Of a DNA stretch of 64,000 nucleotides, positions 41,963 through 50,055 are shown piece by piece; within the stretch, counting starts at the first letter, position 1; the number at the start of each line of letters is the position of its first letter. The stretch covers positions 17,103 to 81,102 of the forward strand of contig NZ_JACBYI010000029.1 in NCBI RefSeq assembly GCF_019352175.1, given 5' to 3'. Position numbers and translations under genes: made by a program. Source of the DNA: Paenibacillus sp. S150. Its GTDB lineage: Bacteria > Bacillota > Bacilli > Paenibacillales > Paenibacillaceae. Under the pieces are notes generated by a model, which worked only from the letters and a program-made list of their open reading frames with translations, was not told where the DNA came from and made no database searches.

Positions 41963-42567
41963 TGGGCTTTATGTCCGTCCTCAGCTTTGCTCATAAATTA
42001 ATTGAAGACCGCCTGCAGCCTGGCGGCCGGGCCATCGACGGCACCGTCGGCACCGGTGCCGACACCCTGTTCCTCGCCAAGGCGGCCGGGCCGCGCGGCG
42101 GGGTGTACGGCTTCGACATCCAGCCTGCGGCGCTGGCTCTTGCCGAAGAGCGCCTGCGGCTGGCCCGGGAGGCAGCGCGGCCGGCGCTGCCTCCCGTAAC
42201 GCTGCTGCTGCGCAGCCACGCAGCAATGGCGGAAGCCGTTCCGCCGGACTGGTGCGGAACGGTCTCGGCGGTGATGTTCAATCTCGGCTATCTGCCCGCG
42301 GGCGATGCCGACAAGACCATCATCACCGAGCCGGCGAGCACGCTGGCCGCGCTGGAGGCAGCGCTGCTGCTGCTGCGGCCGGGCGGCATCATTACGGCGG
42401 TGCTCTATCCCGGCCATCAAGGCGGGGACCTGGAAGCCGCCGCCGTGGAAGCCTGGGCAGCGGGCCTTCCGTCCAGCCGGGCACAAGCAATAGTCTACCG
42501 CCAGCTGCAGCGGGCCACCGCCCCTTACACGCTGGCCATCGAGAAGAAAAAAGGAGCTGATCTGTAA
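41962..42567 (+). CDS. mnmM: YtqB/MnmM-like tRNA methyltransferase
   Basis: The 201-residue class I SAM methyltransferase opens with GGRAIDGTVGTGADTLFLA (SAM motif I) and has MFNLGYLPAGD in place of NPPY. This matches the YtqB family, shown in B. subtilis to methylate aminomethyl-thiouridine at the tRNA wobble base (MnmM). The ATG overlaps the ytqA stop by one base (TAATG). GC content is unusually high in the middle of the gene, but the reading stays family-like throughout. Confidence 0.87.
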   Translation: MGFMSVLSFAHKLIEDRLQPGGRAIDGTVGTGADTLFLAKAAGPRGGVYGFDIQPAALALAEERLRLAREAARPALPPVTLLLRSHAAMAEAVPPDWCGTVSAVMFNLGYLPAGDADKTIITEPASTLAALEAALLLLRPGGIITAVLYPGHQGGDLEAAAVEAWAAGLPSSRAQAIVYRQLQRATAPYTLAIEKKKGADL

Positions 42568-42960
42568 ATGGCTGTAACCAAAATGGAGCATATTGGCATT
42601 AAAGTGGACAACCTCGAGCGATCACTGCAATTCTACCAGGAGGTAATTGGCTTGAATCTGCAGGATATTCTGGGCGAACCGGGAGACGAGGTGCGTCTTG
42701 CATTTCTCAGCTTCCCCGGACAGGCCAGCGTAGAGGTTGAACTGATTGAACGGGTGTTTAAGGAGCTGCCGCAGGAGGGAAGAGTGAGCCATGTGGCCTT
42801 CACAGCGGATGACATCGAGGCAGAGCATAGAAGGATTGCCGGACTAGGCATCCCCGCGCTGACCGGCATTTCCCTACTGGCGAACGGCAGCCGCTTTTTC
42901 TTCTTTGAGGGGCCGGACGGAGAGAAGCTTGAGTTCTTCGAATCAACACGGGGCAGGTAA
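42568..42960 (+). CDS. VOC-family (glyoxalase-like) protein
   Basis: The 130-residue protein has two betaalphabetabetabeta halves: MEHIGIKVDNLERSLQFYQEVIGL at the start, then SVEVELIERV, VSHVAFTADDIEAEHRRI, and a last metal-ligand Glu region FFFEGPDGEKLEFFE. It may be a lyase, epimerase or dioxygenase; the catalytic reaction cannot be told from sequence. Its ATG follows the mnmM stop directly, so it belongs to the same transcript. Confidence 0.85.
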   Translation: MAVTKMEHIGIKVDNLERSLQFYQEVIGLNLQDILGEPGDEVRLAFLSFPGQASVEVELIERVFKELPQEGRVSHVAFTADDIEAEHRRIAGLGIPALTGISLLANGSRFFFFEGPDGEKLEFFESTRGR

Positions 42961-43004
42961 GCAGAGCAGCACATTATTTTAAAATCAGAAAGGAAGATAC
43001 AGTG

Positions 43005-43973
43005 ATGAGTAAGCCTTATCCTTTAAAATTTCAACCGGAGTTCAAAGAGCGTGTCTGGGGGGGCCGGGCTCTGGAGAAATTCGGCCTGGAGCTGCCGGAA
43101 GGCCGCATTGGCGAAGGCTGGATGATCGCCGATCATCCGAACGGCACCTCTTCGGTGGTGAACGGCGAGCTGGCCGGACAAGGCCTGGATCAAATCCGTG
43201 AGCAATTCGGCCATGAATGGTTCGGGAGCAAGGGCAGTCCTAAGGACGGCAGCCGCTTCCCGCTCTTGATCAAGCTCCTTGACTGCAACGACAATCTGTC
43301 CGTGCAGGTGCATCCAACGGATGATTATGAAGGATTGCCAAAGGGAGAACTGGGCAAAACAGAGATGTGGTACGTGCTGGACGCCAAACCGGGCGCCAAG
43401 ATTATCTACGGCCTCAAGGACGGTGTAACCCGCGAAAGTCTGCGTGAAGCTCTGGAAAGCGGTACGGTCATGGACAGCATGCAGGAAATCACAGTCTCCG
43501 CCGGCGATGCCTTCTACATCCCTGCCGGAACCGTTCATGCGCTCTGCGCCGGAGTGGTTGTAGCGGAAATCCAGCAGAACTCCGATACTACATACCGGAT
43601 TTACGATTACGACCGTCCGGGCCTGGACGGCAAGCCGCGCGAGCTTCATATCGAGGATTCGCTTAACGTGACCGCCTATGAAGGCGCAGGCGCAGCCTCC
43701 ATGAAGACAGATGGCGCTGTAGCCGGAGAATGGCTGCAAATTGCCGCCTCCCCCTATTTTATTGTCGAAAAAGGCGTCGTTAACGGAGAATGGAACCTAT
43801 CCACAACGCCGGACAGCTTCACAATCCTCGTGGTCTGCGAAGGCAGCGGGCATCTGACCTGGGAAGGCGGCTCCCAGCCTTATTCCGCCGGAGAATGCTA
43901 CCTCCTTCCGTCAAGCCTCGGCGCTTACGGAATTGAAGGACACTCCACGGTGCTCCGCTCATATTTGCCATAA
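43005..43973 (+). CDS. manA: Mannose-6-phosphate isomerase, class I
   Basis: The 322-residue cupin-fold enzyme interconverts mannose 6-phosphate and fructose 6-phosphate. Zinc ligands are seen in VQVHPTDDY (His), EMWYVLD (Glu) and PAGTVHALCAG (His). It has the short bacillar form with KFQPEFKERVWGGRALEKF at its start. A GTG one codon upstream (43002) is possible, but the ATG has better spacing from AAAGGAAG. It may be co-transcribed with the VOC gene 44 bases upstream. Confidence 0.92.
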   Translation: MSKPYPLKFQPEFKERVWGGRALEKFGLELPEGRIGEGWMIADHPNGTSSVVNGELAGQGLDQIREQFGHEWFGSKGSPKDGSRFPLLIKLLDCNDNLSVQVHPTDDYEGLPKGELGKTEMWYVLDAKPGAKIIYGLKDGVTRESLREALESGTVMDSMQEITVSAGDAFYIPAGTVHALCAGVVVAEIQQNSDTTYRIYDYDRPGLDGKPRELHIEDSLNVTAYEGAGAASMKTDGAVAGEWLQIAASPYFIVEKGVVNGEWNLSTTPDSFTILVVCEGSGHLTWEGGSQPYSAGECYLLPSSLGAYGIEGHSTVLRSYLP

Positions 43974-44100
43974 GCCATGCCGGAGCCGGCCCGCTAGGCC
44001 ATAAAACATAAGGAGAACCAGAATAATTATTAAAAGGGCAGAAGTGACGGAGGGGAGGTTTGGAACTGCAGGAGCGAACGCGTCCGCCTTTGTCACCGGA

Positions 44101-44158
44101 TTTCGGCCGCTATTAGCGGTTAAATTCAAGTAATCACAGGGGACAACAGCGGCCGAAA
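44101..44158. repeat. Inverted repeat TTTCGGCCGCT / AGCGGCCGAAA
   Basis: Two perfect 11-base arms face each other over 36 bases, and the left arm is adjoined by a second small palindrome (CCGCTATTAGCGG). It lies in a 380-base gap after manA. No T run follows, so it is not a simple terminator. Confidence 0.6.
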
Positions 44159-44219
44159 GTCCAAACATTTCCCGCAGGTACGGCCAGACCTCAAAATTAT
44201 AAATTTAGCTTTGGCCCAC

Positions 44220-44342
44220 GCTTCCGAAGCGAGTTTTGTACGGTGTCATCTCCAAGAAGTAATGCTCACAAAACTTAAAGCCTATGCTTCCGAAGCGAGT
44301 TTTGTACGGTGTCATCTCCAAGAAGTAATGCTCACAAAACTT
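44220..44342 (+). repeat. Two tandem copies of a 57-bp hairpin unit
   Basis: The unit GCTTCCGAAGCGAGTTTTGT...ACAAAACTT occurs at 44220-44276 and 44286-44342, period 66. Both copies are identical. Each contains an 8-base stem AGTTTTGT / ACAAAACT with a ~28-base loop, and a small GCTTCCGAAGC palindrome. The second copy ends 3 bases before the AGGAGG of the hydrolase gene, so folding would affect translation or transcription there. Confidence 0.9.
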
Positions 44343-44356
44343 TTAGGAGGAACGGT

Positions 44357-45319
44357 ATGAGGGAAAACAGCTTTAAGATGACCGATCCCCTTGGGGTCGC
44401 TGTTCATGTGTATGAATGGCTGCCGGAGCCGGAAGCACCGGTGAGGGCGATAGTCCAGATTGCCCACGGCATGTGTGAAACTGCTGCCCGTTACGCCCGA
44501 TTTGCGGCGGCGCTCACCGGGGCAGGCTACGCGGTGTATGCCAATGACCACCGCGGTCACGGCTTAACCGCAGGCCGGATTGATCTGCTCGGCGACACCG
44601 GCGAGGACGGCTTCTACTGGATGCGTCGCAATCTGCTCCAGCTCGCAGATATCGCCCGCTCCCGGCATGAAGGCCTGCCGGTCTTCCTCCTGGCCCACAG
44701 CATGGGCTCCTTTCTGGCGCAGAAGCTGATGTGCGAGGAGGGCCGGGATGTATACGCCGGCTTCATTCTCAGCGGCACCAACGGGCCGCGGGGCATGCTT
44801 CGGTTCGGGGAATCGCTGGCGGGACTCCAGTTCAGGCTGCAGGGGATTCGCCACCGGAGTATCTTGCTGAACGGTATTGTTTTCGGCCCTTATAACCGTT
44901 CCTTCTCCCCGGCCAGGACAGCTTTTGACTGGCTCAGCAGTGATCCGCAGGAGGTGGACCGCTTCATCGCCGATCCATTTTGCGGAGCGATCTGCACCAC
45001 CCGTTTCTTCCGCGATTTCTTCCGGCTGCTGCGGGATATCCATTCCCGCGAAACCCTGCTTATGCTGTGCAGGGATAAGCCTGTATACTTGTTTGCGGGA
45101 GCCAAAGACCCGGTAGGGATGAACGGTCAGGGCGTGCTCCGCCTGGCCGCGATTTACCGGGAGCGGGGAATTTCCGATGTGGAATGCAGGCTCTACCCGG
45201 AAGGCAGGCATGAGATGCTGAACGAGGTGAACCGGGATGAAGTGACTGCGGATGTTCTGGATTGGCTCGTCCGCCATCTTCCGGCGGAATCGCTGCTGCT
45301 TCAACCCGCAGATAACTAG
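44357..45319 (+). CDS. Alpha/beta hydrolase (lysophospholipase/monoacylglycerol lipase type)
   Basis: The 320-residue serine hydrolase has oxyanion-loop segment VQIAHGMCETAARYARFAAAL, nucleophile elbow LAHSMGSFLAQ (Ser), late Asp in FAGAKDPVGMNG and His in YPEGRHEMLNE. Hydrolase_4 family, acting on monoacylglycerols, lysophospholipids or esters. The ATG at 44357 has AGGAGG 7 bases upstream. Two identical hairpin repeats end just before that site. A strong terminator closes the gene. Confidence 0.9.
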   Translation: MRENSFKMTDPLGVAVHVYEWLPEPEAPVRAIVQIAHGMCETAARYARFAAALTGAGYAVYANDHRGHGLTAGRIDLLGDTGEDGFYWMRRNLLQLADIARSRHEGLPVFLLAHSMGSFLAQKLMCEEGRDVYAGFILSGTNGPRGMLRFGESLAGLQFRLQGIRHRSILLNGIVFGPYNRSFSPARTAFDWLSSDPQEVDRFIADPFCGAICTTRFFRDFFRLLRDIHSRETLLMLCRDKPVYLFAGAKDPVGMNGQGVLRLAAIYRERGISDVECRLYPEGRHEMLNEVNRDEVTADVLDWLVRHLPAESLLLQPADN

Positions 45320-45326
45320 CATACTA

Positions 45327-45367
45327 TAAAAGACAGGCTTTCCGTCAGTACCGGAAAGCCTGTCTTT
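45327..45367. terminator. Terminator of the hydrolase gene
   Basis: AAAAGACAGGCTTTCCG pairs with CGGAAAGCCTGTCTTT across a 7-base loop, with a T-rich tail after it. Confidence 0.9.
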
Positions 45368-45419
45368 GTATTTTTCCGCTATAAATCTACTAATGATCCA
45401 TTTTTTAACATAGTAAATG

Positions 45420-45428
45420 TGATATGAT
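45420..45428 (+). promoter_or_regulatory. Extended -10 promoter for the small toxin gene
   Basis: TGATATGAT combines a TGn extension with TATGAT; no good -35 is needed for such promoters. The start point would be near 45435, giving a leader of ~53 bases to the ATG. Confidence 0.5.
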
Positions 45429-45487
45429 TCTCTTGTACAACAATGTTATTGAGCAGCAGGTACTCTCCCTTAGAGGAGGTGTCCGTA

Positions 45488-45571
45488 ATGGACGTAAAAG
45501 ATGCTATTACCCTGATGTTCATGTTCGGTATGTTTATATTGGCGCTGCTTGGCTACATTAAAAAGAAATAG
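45488..45571 (+). CDS. Putative holin-like type I toxin, 27 residues
   Basis: The peptide has an acidic start MDVKDA, a single hydrophobic segment TLMFMFGMFILALLGYI, then KKK. This matches the short 'putative holin-like toxin' family of Bacillales, membrane-acting toxins made under antisense-RNA control. GAGGAGGTG lies 7 bases before the ATG. The transcript ends at the terminator at 45651-45680, and an antisense RNA appears to cover its 3' half. Its 5' and 3' untranslated parts can pair, as in other type I toxin mRNAs. The peptide was too short for automated gene finders to be relied on, so I read it directly. Confidence 0.8.
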   Translation: MDVKDAITLMFMFGMFILALLGYIKKK

Positions 45572-45681
45572 ACCGCCCCGCCAAGGTAACGGTCTACTCC
45601 AACCACAAGACAAGGATGACCGGCTGCTCTTCAGCAGTGGTTGTACAACAGAGCTGTGCTGATGACGCAGCTCCTTTTTTC
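45558..45681 (-). ncRNA. Predicted antisense antitoxin RNA
   Basis: An extended -10 (TGCTATAAT, minus strand 45695-45687) would start an RNA at ~45680. The RNA runs back through the toxin's 3' untranslated part and ends at the hairpin AGACCG..CGGTCT (45595-45570), which on this strand is followed by ATTTCTTTTT. About 120 bases overlap the toxin mRNA. The convergent arrangement matches known type I pairs such as TxpA/RatA and BsrG/SR4. Existence is inferred, not observed. Confidence 0.6.
45651..45680 (+). terminator. Terminator of the toxin mRNA
   Basis: GAGCTG-TGCTGATGACG-CAGCTC is followed by C and six T. It lies 80 bases after the toxin stop and overlaps the 5' end of the predicted antisense RNA. 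Confidence 0.8.
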
Positions 45682-45886
45682 ATTTTATTATAGCATAATC
45701 CATTTTATTACAGAAATAAACCCCGTCCAAGTAATCCTGATGCCGCTCTTTGCTAACGTCTTCAAACAGCAAGAAAGCGGAGCCTCGTTGTTCCCAAGGA
45801 ACTACCTCCAGCTCCGGCCATTTGCTTTTCCATTTCTGCGCCTTGGCGGTGTAGAATGGCCTGCTGAGACCCGGCGGTAAGCCCAA
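45680..45886 (-). pseudogene. Possible protein fragment beside the toxin locus
   Basis: A 68-codon frame opening at TTG reads well as protein after its first ~15 residues (WKSKWPELEVVPWEQRGSAF, then LLFEDVSKERHQDYLDGVYFCNKMDYAIIK). Codon use looks coding, but there is no ribosome site, and its start lies in a dispersed repeat. It may be the 3' remnant of a lost gene. The antitoxin promoter lies within its last codons. The family is not recognised. Confidence 0.35.
45687..45695 (-). promoter_or_regulatory. Extended -10 promoter of the antitoxin RNA
   Basis: On the minus strand TGC-TATAAT is a full extended -10. A weak TTCTGT lies 17 bases upstream. It points into the toxin gene from its 3' side. 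Confidence 0.6.
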
Positions 45887-46200
45887 GTGGAAATAGTAAA
45901 CTTAAATCTCCTTCCACTCCTTTTTCGGAAGCGTTAGTGGGAAAAAGGATACCTAAATCATCCGATTCTCTCTCCTTCGGGGGAATTCGCTGAAATTAAG
46001 TTGCCTTTTTCCCGCTATTTCCTCTACCGCAAGCCTTTCAGTCCATTTAAGTACACTAATTCCACTTCAATCTGCTCTGCTCCGCTCCACTTCCCTGCCC
46101 ACGCTCCCGGTCAGCCCCTTAATGTACTTATCCCCATAAAGAGACCATGGATCGGGCCATTGGCATTCATCCTGTATCCCCCTTCCCTGCCTGCATTATG
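45886..46200. repeat. Intergenic repeat cluster, AGTGG-motif copies
   Basis: Plus-oriented motif copies start at 45886 and 45936 (50 bases apart). Further copies in reverse orientation occur near 46046 and 46120. The first shares its flank with copy A at 484-560, and 45946-46005 resembles 38420-38470. No coding frame here is supported. Confidence 0.6.
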
Positions 46201-46212
46201 CGAGAGATTTGA

Positions 46213-48132
46213 TTATATAGGCAGCGCGTAATACCGCGCCCGCTGGCTCTCGTCCTGCTGGTACATGACGATCAGCAGTGTGCTTCCGCCGGTAACCGGC
46301 AGCATTTCCGCCAGAGCGGCCGGACTTTGCAGCGCGGCGGCTGCCCCTGTCTGAGCCGTGGCAGCTGGCGTTCCTGCCATCTTGCCGGCAGGAACGCTGA
46401 GGTTGTCCGTTGTTCCGTCAGCAGTTCCAGCCTCCGCCTCATCACCGGCTGCCGGATCAAAGCGCAGTCCGCTGATGGAATCCAGCACCGCTTCCAGATG
46501 GAACGGCAGCACTTCAAGCACGGTGAACTTCTGCAGCTCCCGCCCGCTGAAGCCTGCTTCCGCCAATTGGGCAGACAGGCGCTCCGGATGGTCGGTGATT
46601 TCCTTCATATAACGCGACCAGCCGGACTTATCCAGCGTAATATCCCACCAGATCTTGCGCGGCTTGTATTTGTGGCCCAGGAAGTAGTCGAGCTTCATCA
46701 GCCCGGTAATCACATCCATGGAAGCCGTTCCGCGGTCTGTGAGAAAAGCCTGCAGCCGGGTGAACAGATCCTCCAGCTGATGGCCGATCTTCTGCCAGCC
46801 CCGCTCCTCCCAGTAATCGCCGAACTCCTGGAAGAAATCGAACGGTGACTTAAATACATGACGGATGAGGTATTTGACCGAATGATCCAGCCGGTGGCTG
46901 TTCCAATACTTCTCCAGCACATCCTCCAGCCGCTTGAGACGGATAATGTCGGAGAACGGCATCACGTGGCTGCTCAGAATTTCGTATGGGGCATGCTCCA
47001 TATACGTATAGCCGTATTTGGCCGCCTGGGCGCGCAGCCCGGTGCCGCGCAGCATTTTGAGGAAACCCAGCTGCAGCTCTTCCGGCTCCATGGCGAATAC
47101 ATCGTTGAAGGTTTTGCGGAAGGTGGCGTAATCCTCCTGGGGGAGTCCGGCAATCAGATCAAGATGCTGGTCGATATTGCCGCTGGCTTTGATTTTCATG
47201 ACGGTGCGGGAGAGCTTGGCAAAGTTCTGGCGGCGCTTGACCAGCTCGTTCGTCTCATCATTGGTGGACTGTACGCCAATCTCGAACCGGAAGATGCCCG
47301 GAGGCGCGTTCACGGCCAGGAAATCCAGCACCTCGGGGCGCATAATATCCGCCGTAATTTCGAACTGGAACACACAGCCCTGATGGTTGTCAATCAGGAA
47401 CCGGAACATTTCCATCGCATAATTGCGGTTGATATTGAAGGTGCGGTCAAGAAACTTGATGACCCTGGCCCCGTGCTCAATCAGATAGAGCAGATCGGAC
47501 TTCACCCGTTCAATATCGTAATACCGCACGCCCACCTCAATGCTGGACAGGCAGAACTGGCAGTTGAAAGGACAGCCCCGGCTGGTCTCAAAATAGACGA
47601 TCCGCTTGCCCAGCTCCGGCAGATCATCCGCGAACCGGTGCGGCGTCGGCAGGGTGTTCAGATCGCTTTTGGGACGCGGAGGGTTGACGATCAGCTCCCC
47701 GCCCTTCCGGTAAGCGGCCCCGTAGACAAAATGAAACTTCCGTTCCTCCCGCAGCTCCTGCAGCAGATGGTGGAAGGTCTCTTCCCCGTCCCCGCTGACT
47801 ACAAAATCAATGCCGGCTTCCCGTTTCATCCAATACAGCGGCTCATAGGATACCTCAGGCCCGCCGAGCACAATTGCAGCCTCCGGCATGACTTGCTTAA
47901 GAATCCCGATCAGCTTGACGGTCTCCTCGATGTTCCATATATAACAGGAGAAGCCGATCACATCCGGTTTCTTCCGGAATAGGTCGGACACGATATTCAT
48001 CACAGGATCTTTGATGGTGTATTCTGCCAAATGGATATCCTGGAACTCATGCTCGCTGTACGCCTTCAGGAGACGGATAGCCAGCGAGGTATGAATATAT
48101 TTGGCATTTAATGTCGCCAGGATGATTTTCAT
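46213..48132 (-). CDS. B12-binding radical SAM protein (DUF4080 family)
   Basis: The 639-residue protein has an N-terminal cobalamin-binding-like Rossmann domain (MKIILATLNAKYIHTSLAIRLL through VLGGPEVSYEP), then a radical SAM core with ETSRGCPFNCQFCLSS providing the three cluster Cys. A C-terminal DUF4080 region follows, and a low-complexity Ala/Gly/Thr stretch near residues 565-605. The substrate is unknown; B12-radical SAM enzymes often methylate unreactive carbons. Its gene precedes no partner except recQ upstream, 15 bases away in the same direction, so they may be co-transcribed. Confidence 0.88.
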   Translation of the reverse strand: MKIILATLNAKYIHTSLAIRLLKAYSEHEFQDIHLAEYTIKDPVMNIVSDLFRKKPDVIGFSCYIWNIEETVKLIGILKQVMPEAAIVLGGPEVSYEPLYWMKREAGIDFVVSGDGEETFHHLLQELREERKFHFVYGAAYRKGGELIVNPPRPKSDLNTLPTPHRFADDLPELGKRIVYFETSRGCPFNCQFCLSSIEVGVRYYDIERVKSDLLYLIEHGARVIKFLDRTFNINRNYAMEMFRFLIDNHQGCVFQFEITADIMRPEVLDFLAVNAPPGIFRFEIGVQSTNDETNELVKRRQNFAKLSRTVMKIKASGNIDQHLDLIAGLPQEDYATFRKTFNDVFAMEPEELQLGFLKMLRGTGLRAQAAKYGYTYMEHAPYEILSSHVMPFSDIIRLKRLEDVLEKYWNSHRLDHSVKYLIRHVFKSPFDFFQEFGDYWEERGWQKIGHQLEDLFTRLQAFLTDRGTASMDVITGLMKLDYFLGHKYKPRKIWWDITLDKSGWSRYMKEITDHPERLSAQLAEAGFSGRELQKFTVLEVLPFHLEAVLDSISGLRFDPAAGDEAEAGTADGTTDNLSVPAGKMAGTPAATAQTGAAAALQSPAALAEMLPVTGGSTLLIVMYQQDESQRARYYALPI

Positions 48133-48147
48133 GCCTGATAACCCTCT

Positions 48148-49983
48148 TTACAATTCATTTTGAAAAAAATCCAGGAACGGCTTGCCGTATTTCTTGTATT
48201 TCACTTCGCCAACCCCTTTGACTCTCAGCATTTCCGCTTCGCTCTGCGGGCAAACCACGCTCATCTCGCGCAGGGTCGCATCGTTGAAAATAATGTAGGA
48301 CGGCACATGCTCGCGCCCCGCCAGCTCGCGGCGGATCAGGCGCAGCTGCTCGAACACCGTCTCATTGACCGCCGACGGCGACAGGTCGCGCACGCGGCTG
48401 CGGTCCCGCGCACCGGATGAGCCTCCGGTGCGGAGCGGCCTTGCCACCCGCTGCAGCACCTGGCGCCGGCCGCGCAGCACTTCGGCCGCCAGCGGCTGCA
48501 GCCGCACTACGGGATACTGGCCTTCCGACAGGGCCAGATAGCCTTCCGAGATCAGCACATTGATGCTCTCGGTGATCTCCTTCTCCGTACGGCTGGACAT
48601 CGCGCCGTGGGTCGGAAGCTTCTCGAAGCCGTACTGCAGCACCTTCTGGTTGCGCGAGCCCTTCAGCACCGAGGACACCAGCGCCACGCCAAAGCGCTCG
48701 CGCATGCGGTGAATGCAGGAAAAAATCTTCTGCGCATCCACGGTCATATCCACCAGCTCGCGTTCGTCCGTACAGGAGCTGCAGATTCCGCACGGCTTGT
48801 CCCCGTGCTCCTCGCCGAAATAATCCAGCTGGGCGCTGCGCAGGCAGCGGGTGGTATAGCAGTAATCGATCATTTGCTGAAGCTTGCGGTATTCATTGGC
48901 CTTGCGGTCCGCGTCCTGCGGGTTCTGCTCGATCAGGAATTTCTGCGTCATAATATCCTGCGCGCTGAAGAGCAGGATACACTCACTGGGTTCCCCGTCC
49001 CGGCCGGCACGGCCCGCCTCCTGAACATAGGCTTCCATATTTTTGGGCATATTGTAATGGATGACATAGCGGACATTCGACTTGTCGATGCCCATGCCGA
49101 AGGCGTTCGTAGCCACCATGACGCGGATATCGTCATACAGGAAGCCTTCCTGGCTCTCCGCCCGCTCCTGGTCATTCATTCCGGCATGGTAACGCCCGGC
49201 GGCAACGCCCGAGGCCTGCAGACGGGTGTACAGGTCATCGACCTCTTTGCGGGTCGCGGCATAGACGATGCCCGGCTGATGGGCGTGCTGCGCTGTGTAG
49301 TCCAGCACGAACTCGCGTTTGTTCTCGCCGCGCAGCACGGACATGGCCAGATTGTCCCGGCCAAGTCCGGTCATGAAAACGCCTGGCTGGCGCAGCTGCA
49401 GCAGCCGGACCATGTCCTCCATGACCTCCGGTGTGGCCGTAGCGGTAAAGGCGGCCAGAATCGGCCGCTGCGGCAGCTCCTCCACAAAAGGGGAGACGGC
49501 CAGATAGCTGGTGCGGAAATCATGTCCCCACTGGGAGACACAGTGCGCTTCATCCACTGCGACACAGGAGATGGACAGGCCCGCCATTTCCAGGCGGAAC
49601 CAGTCCAGCTCCAGCCGCTCGGGCGCCACATACAGCAGCTTCAGCTCTCCCCGGCGCGCGGCGCGGATGCGTTCATTCACTTCCTTGCCGCTGAGTGTGC
49701 TGTTGATATACGCAGCTGGAATTCCCGCTGTGGTCAGCGCGTCCACCTGGTCCTTCATCAGCGAGATCAGCGGCGAAACGACCAGGGTGAGCCCCGGCAG
49801 CAGCAGTGCGGGAACCTGGTAGCAGATGGATTTGCCGCCGCCCGTCGGCATAATGCCCAGCGTGTCGCGGCCCTCCAGCAGATTCATGACAATTTTCTTC
49901 TGGCCTTCCCGGAAGTCGGGATAGCCGTAATATTTTTGCAGTTCAGCCTGCGCTTGTTCCATGGTAGGTGCTTGCATCTTCAT
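48148..49983 (-). CDS. recQ: ATP-dependent DNA helicase RecQ
   Basis: The 611-residue SF2 helicase shows Q motif FREGQ, Walker A MPTGGGKSICYQVPAL, DEAH box VDEAHCVSQWGHDF, SAT-like motif FTATA and motif VI QEAGRAGRDG. A zinc-binding RQC segment follows with four Cys (CYTTRCLRSAQ..CGICSSC), and a C-terminal HRDC domain. It acts in recombinational repair. The ATG at 49983 is favoured over a TTG at 49992 that sits too close to AAGGAG. It is divergent from the ger operon. Confidence 0.95.
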   Translation of the reverse strand: MKMQAPTMEQAQAELQKYYGYPDFREGQKKIVMNLLEGRDTLGIMPTGGGKSICYQVPALLLPGLTLVVSPLISLMKDQVDALTTAGIPAAYINSTLSGKEVNERIRAARRGELKLLYVAPERLELDWFRLEMAGLSISCVAVDEAHCVSQWGHDFRTSYLAVSPFVEELPQRPILAAFTATATPEVMEDMVRLLQLRQPGVFMTGLGRDNLAMSVLRGENKREFVLDYTAQHAHQPGIVYAATRKEVDDLYTRLQASGVAAGRYHAGMNDQERAESQEGFLYDDIRVMVATNAFGMGIDKSNVRYVIHYNMPKNMEAYVQEAGRAGRDGEPSECILLFSAQDIMTQKFLIEQNPQDADRKANEYRKLQQMIDYCYTTRCLRSAQLDYFGEEHGDKPCGICSSCTDERELVDMTVDAQKIFSCIHRMRERFGVALVSSVLKGSRNQKVLQYGFEKLPTHGAMSSRTEKEITESINVLISEGYLALSEGQYPVVRLQPLAAEVLRGRRQVLQRVARPLRTGGSSGARDRSRVRDLSPSAVNETVFEQLRLIRRELAGREHVPSYIIFNDATLREMSVVCPQSEAEMLRVKGVGEVKYKKYGKPFLDFFQNEL

Positions 49984-50055
49984 CTCTATCAAAACTCCTT
50001 AAGGCTTTCTATCTTTATTTTACATAAAAAAACCGCTTCTAACCAACACTTTATA

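Noticed and set aside
42002..42560. Long frames on both strands inside mnmM
   Set aside because: High GC content there removes stop codons from every frame; only the methyltransferase frame has family motifs.
48607..50055. Long open frame upstream of and continuous with gerA
   Set aside because: It runs antisense to recQ for 1.4 kb and reads as compositional shadow. GerA-family proteins are ~500-560 residues and do not carry this extension.
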